From NCBI GenBank assembly GCA_025800385.1, contig JAOXRS010000120.1, forward strand, positions 248,001 to 312,000: a DNA stretch of 64,000 bases, written 5' to 3'. Below are positions 19,694 to 28,437 of this stretch, one piece after another (position 1 is the stretch's first letter; each line of letters begins with the position of its first letter). Both the position numbers and the translations under genes were made by a program. Below the pieces are notes generated by a model. The model was not told where the DNA came from. It saw only the letters and a program-made list of their open reading frames with translations, and made no database searches. The stretch is from Candidatus Albibeggiatoa sp. nov. NOAA (GTDB lineage: Bacteria > Pseudomonadota > Gammaproteobacteria > Beggiatoales > Beggiatoaceae).

Positions 19694-20326
19694 TTAAAAA
19701 TGCTGTAAAATTTCTTCACGTAAATCATTCAGCTTCGCATGGAAAAAATGCCCAGAGTCTTCCATCCACACTAATTTTGGTTTCGGGGTTTGGGTTTCGA
19801 TCCATTTCTTCACTTCTTCAGGATCAACCACTTCATCTTGTCCGCCTTGAATCACCAATGTCGGTACATCACTGACATGAGCATCAGACACAGAAAAGTC
19901 GAAACGTTGGACAGGTGGCGCAACCAACAATAAACGACTGACATCTAAATCATGATGTGTGCGTAAGGAAACAAAGCTACCGAATGAAAAACCGCCTAAC
20001 CACAATTCTGTTGGTGCATACGTATCACGTACCCATTTTGCCACTGCGCGTAAATCATCCCGCTCGCCATCACCGTTATCAAAGCTGCCTTCACTTTTAC
20101 CTACACCGCGAAAGTTAAATTTCACCACGCCCACACCCATTGCGTTAAATGTACTGCCAATCATGTACACCACTTTATTAGTCATTGCACCGCCATGTGT
20201 GGGATTTGGGTGACAGACGATCGCGTAACGTTCAGGTTGAGGGTTGTCTTTAGGGCAGTTCACCATGATTTCTAATTGGCCGACTGCACCTTGAATTAAT
20301 AATTTTTGTTCTTGACAGGTTGGCAT
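19694..20326 (-). CDS. Alpha/beta hydrolase of the short COG2945 type
   Basis: A 210-residue alpha/beta hydrolase. The strand-turn features are CHPNPTHGGAMTNKVV near residue 40, FNFRGVGKSEGSFD, the nucleophile elbow GGFSFGS with Ser114, the acid in QGGQDEVVD and the catalytic His in DSGHFFHAKL. It is about the length of the family and has no signal peptide, so it is a cytosolic serine hydrolase whose substrate is unknown. It starts three bases after the ferredoxin-like gene, so they are coupled and may work together. Confidence 0.88.
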   Translation of the reverse strand: MPTCQEQKLLIQGAVGQLEIMVNCPKDNPQPERYAIVCHPNPTHGGAMTNKVVYMIGSTFNAMGVGVVKFNFRGVGKSEGSFDNGDGERDDLRAVAKWVRDTYAPTELWLGGFSFGSFVSLRTHHDLDVSRLLLVAPPVQRFDFSVSDAHVSDVPTLVIQGGQDEVVDPEEVKKWIETQTPKPKLVWMEDSGHFFHAKLNDLREEILQHF

Positions 20327-20329
20327 GTG

Positions 20330-20644
20330 CTATTCCACTCTTAAACGTTCAACAATACGTCCATTTTGTAAATGCTCTGAAATAATTTCATCAATATCGG
20401 CTTTATCTTTAAAGGTATACCAAACCGCCTCGGGATAAATCACCAACACAGGGCCTTTTTTACAACGATTTAAACAACCCGCCGTATTTGCTCGCACGCC
20501 TTCTCGAATTAAGTTTAATTCTTTTGTCCGTTGCTTCATATAATTACGCAGCTCTAAAGCATTATAATCTTGGCAACAAGATTCGCCTTCTGCGCGTTGA
20601 TTAGTACAAAAAAAGACGTGATACTTATAAAATGAATCTGCCAT
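20330..20644 (-). CDS. Thioredoxin-like [2Fe-2S] ferredoxin
   Basis: A 104-residue protein with cysteine spacing of the thioredoxin-like [2Fe-2S] ferredoxins: Cys13 (VFFCTNQ), Cys23-Cys24, then Cys57 and Cys61 (GCLNRCKKGP), and the conserved VLVIYPEAVWY strand. It is a cytosolic one-electron carrier or a cluster-holding protein; its partner is unknown. The 3-nt gap to the alpha/beta hydrolase gene downstream indicates coupling. It lies 67 nt after the VanZ gene on the same strand. Confidence 0.9.
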   Translation of the reverse strand: MADSFYKYHVFFCTNQRAEGESCCQDYNALELRNYMKQRTKELNLIREGVRANTAGCLNRCKKGPVLVIYPEAVWYTFKDKADIDEIISEHLQNGRIVERLRVE

Positions 20645-20711
20645 AATATATTATTTCACTTAGGAATTTTGGAGCTTACCAGAGTATTAGCAACATGCTA
20701 TTAGAAAACCA

Positions 20712-21122
20712 TTATTTAAATGACTCAGCATGGTCGACGGTTGCTTTTTTAGGTTTCTTAAAACAATTTATAGCCAAAGATAAAAAAGTAAATGCAAGAA
20801 TGCCTGCATAATTAGCCGCTAAATCAATTAAATCAAATGAACGGTTTACTTGGAAATACTGGGAAAATTCTTCCAGAGTAATAAAAATAGCGACAAATAC
20901 ACTGCCTTTTAAAATTGGCCAACCCCCAAGTTGCCACGCGCTGCACTTCAATGAATAATTCACCATAAAAGCCAAACCGCCAATCAGCAAAAAGTGAATA
21001 ATTTTATCGCTATAAGGAATTTTGTGTAGCTGGGATGAGATAGGGGACAACATCCCAAAATTCGCCAACATGATAATCGTGAGGATCAATAATCCATACA
21101 ACACCGTAATACGAATATTCAT
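20712..21122 (-). CDS. VanZ family membrane protein
   Basis: A 136-residue integral membrane protein with about four hydrophobic helices (VLYGLLILTIIMLANFGML, IIHFLLIGGLAFMVNYSL, VFVAIFITLEEFSQYF, LAANYAGILAFTFLSLAI). The HxLxxGG and EEFSQYF..RSFDLIDLAAN pattern is that of the VanZ-like family, named after a teicoplanin-resistance protein; the function of chromosomal members is unclear. The start is 9 nt after the stop of the Ser/Thr kinase gene, so the two are co-transcribed. Confidence 0.85.
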   Translation of the reverse strand: MNIRITVLYGLLILTIIMLANFGMLSPISSQLHKIPYSDKIIHFLLIGGLAFMVNYSLKCSAWQLGGWPILKGSVFVAIFITLEEFSQYFQVNRSFDLIDLAANYAGILAFTFLSLAINCFKKPKKATVDHAESFK

Positions 21123-21131
21123 GCAAGTCCT

Positions 21132-22673
21132 TTATTGCTCAGTCTCTTGCGTACGATGTGCTGTCACTTTCTCACACAGATTATCAACATCTAGCCGAAT
21201 ATAACCCGAATTGACCCAACCTTTGATTGTGTCGTTATATTCCAAATACGACCACCAAGAATTATCCTGCAAACGTGACTTACGCGTATATTTCACACAA
21301 TGTGTATCTTTGGGAATCACACCTAAACGTTTATTAGTTGACCCAGGGAATTCACGTACCACAAGACCACCATCTTTATCATCGTCACGAATATTAATAA
21401 TATCAACGTATAACGGCAAACTGATATTTTCTCGAATGGTATGATTTTTAGTGAGTTCTTTAACCACTTCTGGTTCAAAATGTTTTAACTTATCAATCAA
21501 TTTTTGCATGTCTTTGAGGCGTTTTTCTTCTTTGGCTAAGGCCTCTTCTAAATTGATCGCATATTGCCCATAAGTATGCTGCTCTTCAACTAGCTGCTGT
21601 TGTGCTGCTTTTAAGGCTTGCTCATGCTTTTGCATTTCCTGATTTTGATTAACAAATGCAATGCCCAACCCTGCCAATAACAACAATAAGATTAAACTAC
21701 CAACTGCTGCGAACGAGCATAAACTGCGCGCCCATAATGACGGACGGGTAATCCCCACTACTTTTAAATGCTCAGGCACTTCAACTGATAAAGGTGGCTC
21801 AGCCATTAAACGATCGCGCCATTGCTCAACAGTGCGTGGCCGACGATCTTCATTCAATTCTAACGCCCAATCAATAGCACTAAGCAAACTACGCCTGTAA
21901 CGCCCTTTACCAATTGAGGCTGCAGGTTGCATGGGGTCTTTCATGACACGACGAGTTGCAGGTGGGGGTGCTTCGCCACTGACAGCAAAATACATGACCG
22001 CCCCTAAGGCATAAATATCTGTCCAAGGGCCTTGCTCTTCAGCCTCATTGTCATATTGTTCTAATGGTGCATAACCTGGACTCACAATACTGGTGACACT
22101 ACGACTGATTTGGCCAATCGCATAACGTGCTGAACCAAAGTCGAGTAATACAGGTGTATTGTCTTCGCGGATATAAATATTGTTTGGTTTAATATCTCGG
22201 TGTAAAAAGCCTGCTGCATGAATTTGCTCTAACCCATCAAGCAATGGCAATACAATCGATAGCAATTCTTCTTCTGGAATAATGCCGCGTTTTAAACGTT
22301 CAGTTAGACACTCGCCTTCCTGATATTCCATAACCATGTAGGCTGTATTATTTTCTTGGAAAAAACGCAAAACACTGACGATATTGGGATGAGAAAAACG
22401 CGCAAGCACCCGTGCCTCATCGGTAAAGCATTTTAAGCCCCAATGAAAAGACTCAGCATCTGAGCTAGATTTGACATAAACAGTACTTACGCCTTCACGA
22501 ATCGCAAAGTCGCTGGGTAAATATTCTTTAATGGCAACGTATTGATCTAAATTGGTGTCTGTTGCTAAATATGTAATGCCAAAGCCGCCCGGCTTACCGA
22601 GTATGGATTCAATTCGGTATTCATTTAATTGAAAGCCTTTAGGGAGACTGTTGCGGTGTTCTAAATCGTCCAA
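21132..22673 (-). CDS. Membrane-anchored Ser/Thr protein kinase with SH3-like C-terminal domain
   Basis: A 513-residue eukaryotic-type kinase. Residues about 16-290 form the kinase: P loop (GKPGGFGITY), VAIK lysine, catalytic loop HRDIKPNN with Asp160, DFGSAR and the PGYAPLEQY activation segment. One membrane helix (about 320-345, FAAVGSLILLLLLAGLG) is followed by a coiled coil (about 347-400) and an SH3-like domain (about 420-500, with GGLVVREFPGS and KGWVNSGYI). So the kinase is cytosolic and the SH3 part is outside, probably binding cell-wall material. The start taken is TTG at 22673, just before PKGFQLNEYRIESILG; no ATG lies in a better place. It heads a minus-strand run with VanZ, [2Fe-2S] and hydrolase genes. 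Confidence 0.9.
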   Translation of the reverse strand: MDDLEHRNSLPKGFQLNEYRIESILGKPGGFGITYLATDTNLDQYVAIKEYLPSDFAIREGVSTVYVKSSSDAESFHWGLKCFTDEARVLARFSHPNIVSVLRFFQENNTAYMVMEYQEGECLTERLKRGIIPEEELLSIVLPLLDGLEQIHAAGFLHRDIKPNNIYIREDNTPVLLDFGSARYAIGQISRSVTSIVSPGYAPLEQYDNEAEEQGPWTDIYALGAVMYFAVSGEAPPPATRRVMKDPMQPAASIGKGRYRRSLLSAIDWALELNEDRRPRTVEQWRDRLMAEPPLSVEVPEHLKVVGITRPSLWARSLCSFAAVGSLILLLLLAGLGIAFVNQNQEMQKHEQALKAAQQQLVEEQHTYGQYAINLEEALAKEEKRLKDMQKLIDKLKHFEPEVVKELTKNHTIRENISLPLYVDIINIRDDDKDGGLVVREFPGSTNKRLGVIPKDTHCVKYTRKSRLQDNSWWSYLEYNDTIKGWVNSGYIRLDVDNLCEKVTAHRTQETEQ

Positions 22674-22935
22674 GGCAGGTAAAATCCCTATGCTTTAGTG
22701 GTGGTTTATAAATGGTTACTCTGTTGTGATTACCAAGTATAGTACGGTCAGTCCATTTCTGTTGTGCTATTTTACCTAAGAATGCGGTTAGGATAAATCG
22801 AAGTTTACAATATTTCTTGTAATTGCTCTAAATTAATCCAACTTTCAAACATAAATCATAGAAAAATTATCTTTGAAAAACATTAATTAAAATGACACAA
22901 TACGATCTCAAGAAAGCTATAAGCTTGGGGGCATC

Positions 22936-24942
22936 ATGTTAATTAGTGTTGGCATTTTAACTGGCACTTATGTTGGGTATCGCGTGTATGAGTTTGTTCA
23001 ATCCCGAAAAACAAAGACACGCCCAATCAATGAAACAGTCGCAATTAAACAAGAGTCTAAAAAAGATTTAAAGTCACTCGACTTGTCGCAAAAAGAAGCT
23101 GATCGATTTTACAACCTGAGCTTATTCAGTATGGGTTTATCGATTGCTGGTACTTTCTTGCCCGTGGCAACGATTGTTAATATTGGTGTCATTAGTTATC
23201 TCAACATCCCCGTATTTAAGCGCACTGAAAAATTATTGTTTCAACATGGCAAATTGGGCAATGATGCCTTGCTCGGTTTGTTTACAGTTGCAGGTGTGGC
23301 ATTAAATCAGTTTTTTGCAGTGGCTTTAACCTTTTGGTTTTACTACTTTGGTAGCCGTGTGATTGCCAACATCAACGATTATTCTAAAAATACATTCACC
23401 CGCACATTTAACTATATTCCTCCAACAATTTGGGTGATGCGCCAAGGCTTAGAAATCGAAATCCCTACTGTTTATGTGACCCAAGGCGATGTAGTGATTA
23501 TTAATCGTGGTGATGTGATTGCAGTGGATGGCTACGTGGTCAAAGGTGAAGCCGTGGTTGACCAACATGCAATAACAGGCCGTGAACAACCTCTCGTTCG
23601 CCAAATTGGTCAGCAAGTCGTTGCAGGTACGAGAGTATTACAAGGTACGATTCATGTTCGTGCAGAACGGGTAGGTAAAGACCGCACATTAATGCAGATC
23701 GCGGAACTGGTCAGCCAAGATGCCAAAGATCGAGTACAAAATACCCAACTGCGTGGCGATAAATGGGCGGATCAAATTGCTCTGGCTTTTTTAAGTTTAT
23801 ATGGTTTGGCTGTGTTAACCGTTGGCCCTTATCGTGGATTGGTTGTGTTAACAGGCAAATTCGGTAATCGTTTACGCGCAGTCACACCTTTGGGTACATT
23901 AAGTTTTATCGAAATTGCCCATTTCAAAGGTATGTTAGTTAAAGAAGGCACAGCGTTAGAAAATATGCGTCATGTTGATACCGTCGTTGTTGACATGGTG
24001 AGCTTTATTCAATTCCTAGATATTAAACAAGTTCTAACTGAAGGCAAACATAGCCAAGAAGAAATTTTAGGTTATGTGGCATTAGCGGGGCAGGGGATTA
24101 CTTCGCCCGCGATTCAATTTATTAAAGAAACAATCCAGCAACGCGGCGTAACCATGCCTGATCTTGAAGATGCGATTTATCACACGCGTCACGGTTTGAT
24201 TATTCAATGGCAACAAAATGAATTGGTTATTGGTAATTTAGCTGTGATGAAGCAGGAAAAAATCAAATTATCACGTGCTGCATACCAATTAATTGATTAT
24301 TGCCAAGCTCCTAATTATGCTGTTGTTTTCGTTGCTTTAAATGGCAAATTAGCAGGCGCAATTGAACTTGATATGCAGTTTGATATACGTGGTGAAGAAT
24401 TTACCAATAATTTAGATCAATTACAGCAATTGGTTTTAGTCTCAGAAGAAGATCAAGCGACAACCAAACGTATTAGCCAAGAGTATGGTTTTGAAGACTA
24501 TTTTTATGATGCAAGCTTGGACGACAAAGAAAATGTGGTAAATGAGCTACAGGATAAAGGTCAAAAAGTGTGTTACGTGGGTGATGGCTTGCGTGATACG
24601 GCAGCAATGGAAGCGGCTTATATTTCAACTTCCATGCGTAATATTTCAACCGTGATGCATGATAAAGCCCAAATCACCTTGATGGATAGACAAATTGAGC
24701 ACTTCCCGCAATTATTTGATTTATCAAACCGTTTATCTAAAAACCTCAGTACCTCGCTTGCCTTGACGATTAGCCCAACGTTAATTAGTGTGATTGGCGG
24801 GTTCTTCTTCACTTTAAGCGTGACTGCTGCCATGTTGATTAAAATGTTGGCGTTTGGTTTAGCGATTGGTAATGCATCTTTGCCATTGCTGATGATTCCG
24901 CTAGAAGAAATAATGAAACAGCAAGAAAAGCAAAATCAATAA
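22936..24942 (+). CDS. P-type ATPase-like protein with lost catalytic motifs (pseudo-ATPase)
   Basis: A 668-residue protein with the full layout of a P1B (heavy-metal) ATPase: N-terminal helices, actuator domain (about 155-255), further helices, P/N domains (about 345-570) and two C-terminal helices. Nearly every catalytic signature is altered. TGE is TGR (Arg216), the phosphorylation motif DKTGT is DMVSF (Asp353 kept), the HP motif is Ser390-Pro391, TGD is SEE (503-505) and GDGxND is GDGLRD (Arg553). The CPC metal motif is absent. The frame is intact over 2 kb, so it is a maintained protein, not an obvious pseudogene, but it should not hydrolyse ATP by the usual cycle. It resembles the complete copy at 39736-41883. 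A GGGGGC ribosome site precedes the ATG. acpS starts 22 nt later, so one operon is likely. Confidence 0.85.
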   Translation: MLISVGILTGTYVGYRVYEFVQSRKTKTRPINETVAIKQESKKDLKSLDLSQKEADRFYNLSLFSMGLSIAGTFLPVATIVNIGVISYLNIPVFKRTEKLLFQHGKLGNDALLGLFTVAGVALNQFFAVALTFWFYYFGSRVIANINDYSKNTFTRTFNYIPPTIWVMRQGLEIEIPTVYVTQGDVVIINRGDVIAVDGYVVKGEAVVDQHAITGREQPLVRQIGQQVVAGTRVLQGTIHVRAERVGKDRTLMQIAELVSQDAKDRVQNTQLRGDKWADQIALAFLSLYGLAVLTVGPYRGLVVLTGKFGNRLRAVTPLGTLSFIEIAHFKGMLVKEGTALENMRHVDTVVVDMVSFIQFLDIKQVLTEGKHSQEEILGYVALAGQGITSPAIQFIKETIQQRGVTMPDLEDAIYHTRHGLIIQWQQNELVIGNLAVMKQEKIKLSRAAYQLIDYCQAPNYAVVFVALNGKLAGAIELDMQFDIRGEEFTNNLDQLQQLVLVSEEDQATTKRISQEYGFEDYFYDASLDDKENVVNELQDKGQKVCYVGDGLRDTAAMEAAYISTSMRNISTVMHDKAQITLMDRQIEHFPQLFDLSNRLSKNLSTSLALTISPTLISVIGGFFFTLSVTAAMLIKMLAFGLAIGNASLPLLMIPLEEIMKQQEKQNQ

Positions 24943-24964
24943 CATTGTTAAATGGAAAAAATGT

Positions 24965-25339
24965 ATGATTGTTGGGATAGGCGTTGATATTAGCAGTCAA
25001 ATTCGAATTCAAAATAGTGTGGATAAATTAGGTGATAAATTTCTACAACGTATTTTGACTGATCAAGAAATTGAGTTATGTCAGCGTTATCGTTCACCAG
25101 CCGCACGTTATGCAGGACGGTTTGCGGTTAAAGAAGCGTTTATGAAAGCCGTGGGCACGGGGATGTATAAAGTGGGTTTTCATGATATTCAAGTATTTAA
25201 TCATGACAGTGGCGCACCATATATCGAAACTTCAGGACGTGCACAACAAGTATTAGACGATTTAGCAGTGCAACATATCCACGTCAGTATTTCTCATGAT
25301 ATGGATATGGCGGTGGGTATGGTTGTGCTAGAAAAATGA
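24965..25339 (+). CDS. acpS: Holo-[acyl-carrier-protein] synthase
   Basis: A 124-residue phosphopantetheinyl transferase of the AcpS type. It moves the 4'-phosphopantetheine arm from CoA to the serine of acyl carrier protein. Signature residues: Asp8 in IGVDI and the Glu57 motif in RFAVKEAFMKAVGTG; the end HVSISHDMDMAVGMVVLE is also typical. Length is normal. It follows the P-type ATPase-like gene by 22 nt. In many proteobacteria acpS follows pdxJ; that neighbour is not here. fabA and fabB lie 1.2 kb downstream on the same strand but beyond an opposing gene. Confidence 0.95.
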   Translation: MIVGIGVDISSQIRIQNSVDKLGDKFLQRILTDQEIELCQRYRSPAARYAGRFAVKEAFMKAVGTGMYKVGFHDIQVFNHDSGAPYIETSGRAQQVLDDLAVQHIHVSISHDMDMAVGMVVLEK

Positions 25340-25353
25340 TATTGAACAAATTA

Positions 25354-25938
25354 CTATTTAGCCAATATACCAAAATCAATTAACCATTGATGAACAAGTG
25401 CTTGATTATCAAAATAGAGTTTAACCAATACGGCAATCAGTAGTAAAAATAATACCCAGCGTAATAGCTTGCCTAAGAAGCTGCCTTTTTTATTTCTTTC
25501 ATTACGGGCTTTAGCCAATTTTGCTTGTTTGCTTGCCTTTTCGCGCCGATTATTTTGCTCTTGTTGCAATAATAACTGATTGTCGTAAGCCTCCCGCTTT
25601 TCCTCATTGCCTAGGATAGTAAAAGAGGCCTTAATCTCATTGATTCTTCTTTCATATTGTAATTTAGCCATTTTTAAAGCATCTTGTGTTGTTTCGCGCA
25701 CAATACTGGGTTCAATTGATCCACTATCTAAACCTAATATTCTGGCTGCTTTTTGGCGTAAGCCCGCATCTGTATTTTTTTGAGTTAATAGGCTATAAGC
25801 TTTTTTATAATTATTGGTTTTTTTCTCATATTCTAGCTTAGCTGCTGAGAGTGACTTTTGCCCAGCTTGCTTAATATCATTTGGTTTGGCTTCGGGTTCA
25901 ATACCCAGTATTTCATAATATGTTTTTTGGTTTAACAT
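25354..25938 (-). CDS. Tail-anchored protein with two degenerate J-like domains
   Basis: A 194-residue protein. The N-terminus YYEILGIEPEAKPNDIKQA starts like a DnaJ domain, and a second similar unit follows (ARILGLDSGSIEPSIVRE to FTILGNEEKREAYDNQL, which ends like a J domain). Neither has the HPD tripeptide needed to stimulate Hsp70, so it is not a normal co-chaperone. The stretch 125-150 is basic and coiled (RREKASKQAKLAKARNERNK). One hydrophobic helix (about 157-174, LLRWVLFLLLIAVLVKLYF) near the end anchors it. Function unknown. It is convergent with acpS with a 14-nt gap, and divergent from fabA. Confidence 0.75.
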   Translation of the reverse strand: MLNQKTYYEILGIEPEAKPNDIKQAGQKSLSAAKLEYEKKTNNYKKAYSLLTQKNTDAGLRQKAARILGLDSGSIEPSIVRETTQDALKMAKLQYERRINEIKASFTILGNEEKREAYDNQLLLQQEQNNRREKASKQAKLAKARNERNKKGSFLGKLLRWVLFLLLIAVLVKLYFDNQALVHQWLIDFGILAK

Positions 25939-26568
25939 GTTGATTTAATAACCTTAAAAATTAGATATTTTAGAATTGTATCAAATATAGCACAAATGTG
26001 GTGAAAACCCCACTACTAAATGCAAAAATACATCACTTTTAGTAACTATCAGATTTAAATAAGAATATATTTCATATTTATCTATTTTCTAGTTTTCAAT
26101 ACTGCTCAATTATGCAAGCTTGATAAAAAGAGTGAAATCATACTGGATAAGGTATTGATATTTTTTAAAATAGCGTGAGATCGATGAGTAAAAAAATAAT
26201 ATTGATAATGAGAGATAAAATTAATTCTCGCAGGTGAAATACAAACTGAAAATTAAACAGCTTTTTGCTTTATTTATAAGAGGCTGTTTTAACATTATAA
26301 TTTTTAATAGATTTTTTCGTTACACTATGTTTGCATATCATGCTGCCGAAAAATATTATATCGGCAATATTGATGGTTTTTCGTAAAAGAATGCTATTTC
26401 AATATAAAACCATTTTTCATATATCTGTAATCTATACTATACTGTTCACTTCGTAAGGATTCAAAATTGAAATACTCCTACTCGAGATTAAAACCCTTGT
26501 TGGACTGCCAATCCTTAGGATTATGAAAATCTCGCTTCTAACCAATAAAGTCTTCTGGGAAAAGCTGA
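25939..26568. other. Long non-coding region upstream of fabA with several inverted repeats
   Basis: These 630 AT-rich bases hold no credible gene. Seen here: AAACAGC/GCTGTTT (26255-26261, 26283-26289, then TTTT), a terminator-like hairpin in plus orientation; TGCCGA/TCGGCA (26344-26349, 26361-26366); and the fabA-proximal pairing listed separately. A small RNA between about 26100 and 26290 is possible but not shown. Confidence 0.4.
26483..26534 (+). promoter_or_regulatory. Inverted repeat in the fabA leader
   Basis: CGAGATT (26483-26489) and AATCTCG (26528-26534) can pair and enclose the repeat GGACTGCCAATCC (26502-26514). A second possible pairing joins TAAGGATT just upstream with AATCCTTA inside. 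The element lies 35 bases before the fabA start and could be a leader structure or operator. Confidence 0.35.
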
Positions 26569-27084
26569 ATGCAAAAAAAGAATAGTTTTGAATACGATGA
26601 GCTCATTCAATGCGCAAAAGGTGAAATGTTTGGGCCAGGTAACGCACAACTTCCTATGCCTCCAATGTTAATGTTTGATCGTATTACAACCATTACTGAA
26701 ACAGGTGGCAGTGCCGATAAGGGCAAAATTATTGCGGAATTAGATATTAATCCAGACTTATGGTTCTTTGATTGTCATTTCCCTGGAGACCCTGTGATGC
26801 CGGGCTGTTTAGGTTTAGACGCAATGTGGCAATTGGTTGGATTCTTCTTAGGCTGGATGGGAGGCCCCGGACGCGGTCGCGCATTAGGGTCTGGTGAAGT
26901 GAAATTTACAGGACAGGTTACACCTAAAAATAAACTTGTCACTTACCACATTGAAATGAAACGAGTTATTTTACGCAAACTTGTTATGGGTATTGCGGAT
27001 GGACACATGGAAGTAGATGGCAAACGCATTTACACTGCTAAAGACTTGCGAGTTGGGCTTTTTACTTCCACTGAGAATTTCTAG
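26569..27084 (+). CDS. fabA: 3-hydroxydecanoyl-ACP dehydratase/isomerase
   Basis: A 171-residue hot-dog-fold enzyme at the normal length. It dehydrates 3-hydroxyacyl-ACP and isomerises trans-2- to cis-3-decenoyl-ACP, the branch point to unsaturated fatty acids in gammaproteobacteria. Catalytic His70 and Asp84 are visible in [19 protein letters not shown]. The start [13 protein letters not shown] matches the family. fabB starts 12 nt after the stop, so the unsaturated-fatty-acid pair forms an operon. Its long upstream region with inverted repeats suggests regulation. Confidence 0.97.
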   Translation: MQKKNSFEYDELIQCAKGEMFGPGNAQLPMPPMLMFDRITTITETGGSADKGKIIAELDINPDLWFFDCHFPGDPVMPGCLGLDAMWQLVGFFLGWMGGPGRGRALGSGEVKFTGQVTPKNKLVTYHIEMKRVILRKLVMGIADGHMEVDGKRIYTAKDLRVGLFTSTENF

Positions 27085-27096
27085 GGGGAGCAAACC

Positions 27097-28314
27097 GTGA
27101 GACGTGTTGTTGTAACAGGATTGGGTATTGTCAGTTGTATTGGCAATAACAAGCAAGAAGTACAAGATGCTTTATATCAAGGACGATCAGGTATTAGTTT
27201 CGATCAGACCTATGTCGATATGGGTTTTAGAACTAATGTGCATGGTGCGATAGATTTAGACACACACGCAGTCATTGATAAAAAATTACGTCGTTTTATG
27301 GGTGATGCCGCTGCATTTAACTATGTTGCGATGCGTGAAGCGATTGAAGATGCAGGCTTAGAAGAAGCTGATATTTCTAACCCTATGACGGGCTTAATTG
27401 TCGGTTCAGGCGGTGCATCACCTGATAATCAAGTGTTGGCTGCTGATATTTTACGTGAAAAGGGCATGACAAAACGGATTGGCCCTTACATGGTACCCAG
27501 AACAATGGCCAGCACCACATCAGCATGTTTAGCCACTGCATTCAAAATCAAAGGTTTGAATTATTCCATCAGCTCAGCATGTGCGACCAGTGCGCATTGT
27601 ATTGGTAATGGCTATGAGCAGATTCAAATGGGTAAACAAGACATTGTGTTTGCTGGTGGCGGTGAAGAAGTGCATTGGGCAATGACCATGTTATTCGATG
27701 CTATGGGTGCATTGTCTTCGAAATATAATGAAACGCCTGAAATTGCCTCTCGTCCATATGATGCAAAACGTGATGGTTTTGTGATTTCTGGTGGTGGCGG
27801 TTTATTAGTATTAGAAGAGCTAGAACATGCTAAAGCCCGTGGTGCAAAAATTTACGGTGAATTAGTTGGTTATGGTGCAACTTCTGATGGCTTTGATATG
27901 GTACAACCATCTGGTGAAGGCGCAGTACGTTGTATGCAGCAGTCTTTAGCCACGGTTGATGGCTCGGTTGACTATATTAATGCGCATGGCACAAGTACAC
28001 CAGTTGGTGATAGTCGTGAATTGGAAGCGATTAAAACGGTATTTGGCGATAATATTCCAGCAATTAGCTCAACTAAATCATTGACAGGTCACGCATTAGG
28101 CGCGGCAGGTGTGAATGAAGCGGTTTATAGTTTATTGATGATGGAAAATAACTTTGTCAGTGCTTCAGCCAATATTACGGAATTAGATGAAGCTGCTCAA
28201 GGTATGCCGATTGTGACCGAAAGACAAGACAAGACATTAGATACCATTATGTCTAATAGTTTTGGTTTTGGTGGCACGAATGCAACGTTAGTATTCCAAC
28301 GCTTTAACGGCTAA
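27097..28314 (+). CDS. fabB: 3-oxoacyl-ACP synthase I
   Basis: A 405-residue KAS I enzyme that extends acyl-ACPs, including the cis-3-decenoyl product of FabA. The catalytic triad is visible: Cys162 in [12 protein letters not shown], the first His in [11 protein letters not shown] and the second in [12 protein letters not shown]. It starts at GTG (27097) with a GGGGGAG ribosome site in the 12-nt gap after fabA. Length and motifs match E. coli FabB rather than FabF. A hairpin with a T run follows the stop. Confidence 0.97.
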   Translation: MRRVVVTGLGIVSCIGNNKQEVQDALYQGRSGISFDQTYVDMGFRTNVHGAIDLDTHAVIDKKLRRFMGDAAAFNYVAMREAIEDAGLEEADISNPMTGLIVGSGGASPDNQVLAADILREKGMTKRIGPYMVPRTMASTTSACLATAFKIKGLNYSISSACATSAHCIGNGYEQIQMGKQDIVFAGGGEEVHWAMTMLFDAMGALSSKYNETPEIASRPYDAKRDGFVISGGGGLLVLEELEHAKARGAKIYGELVGYGATSDGFDMVQPSGEGAVRCMQQSLATVDGSVDYINAHGTSTPVGDSRELEAIKTVFGDNIPAISSTKSLTGHALGAAGVNEAVYSLLMMENNFVSASANITELDEAAQGMPIVTERQDKTLDTIMSNSFGFGGTNATLVFQRFNG

Positions 28315-28328
28315 AACGTATTTAAAGT

Positions 28329-28380
28329 AGTTCCAAGCCCATTGATTGCTTATAATTACTGGGCAGGAACTGCCTTTTTT
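28329..28380 (+). terminator. Rho-independent terminator of fabAB
   Basis: AGTTCC (28329-28334) with following GCCCA pairs with TGGGC and GGAACT (28366-28371), then GCC and six T (28375-28380). It lies 15 bases after the fabB stop. Confidence 0.75.
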
Positions 28381-28437
28381 AAATATTACTTATTACAAAC
28401 AGCAAACCTTTAAACGACAAGTATTTCTTTACCTTAG

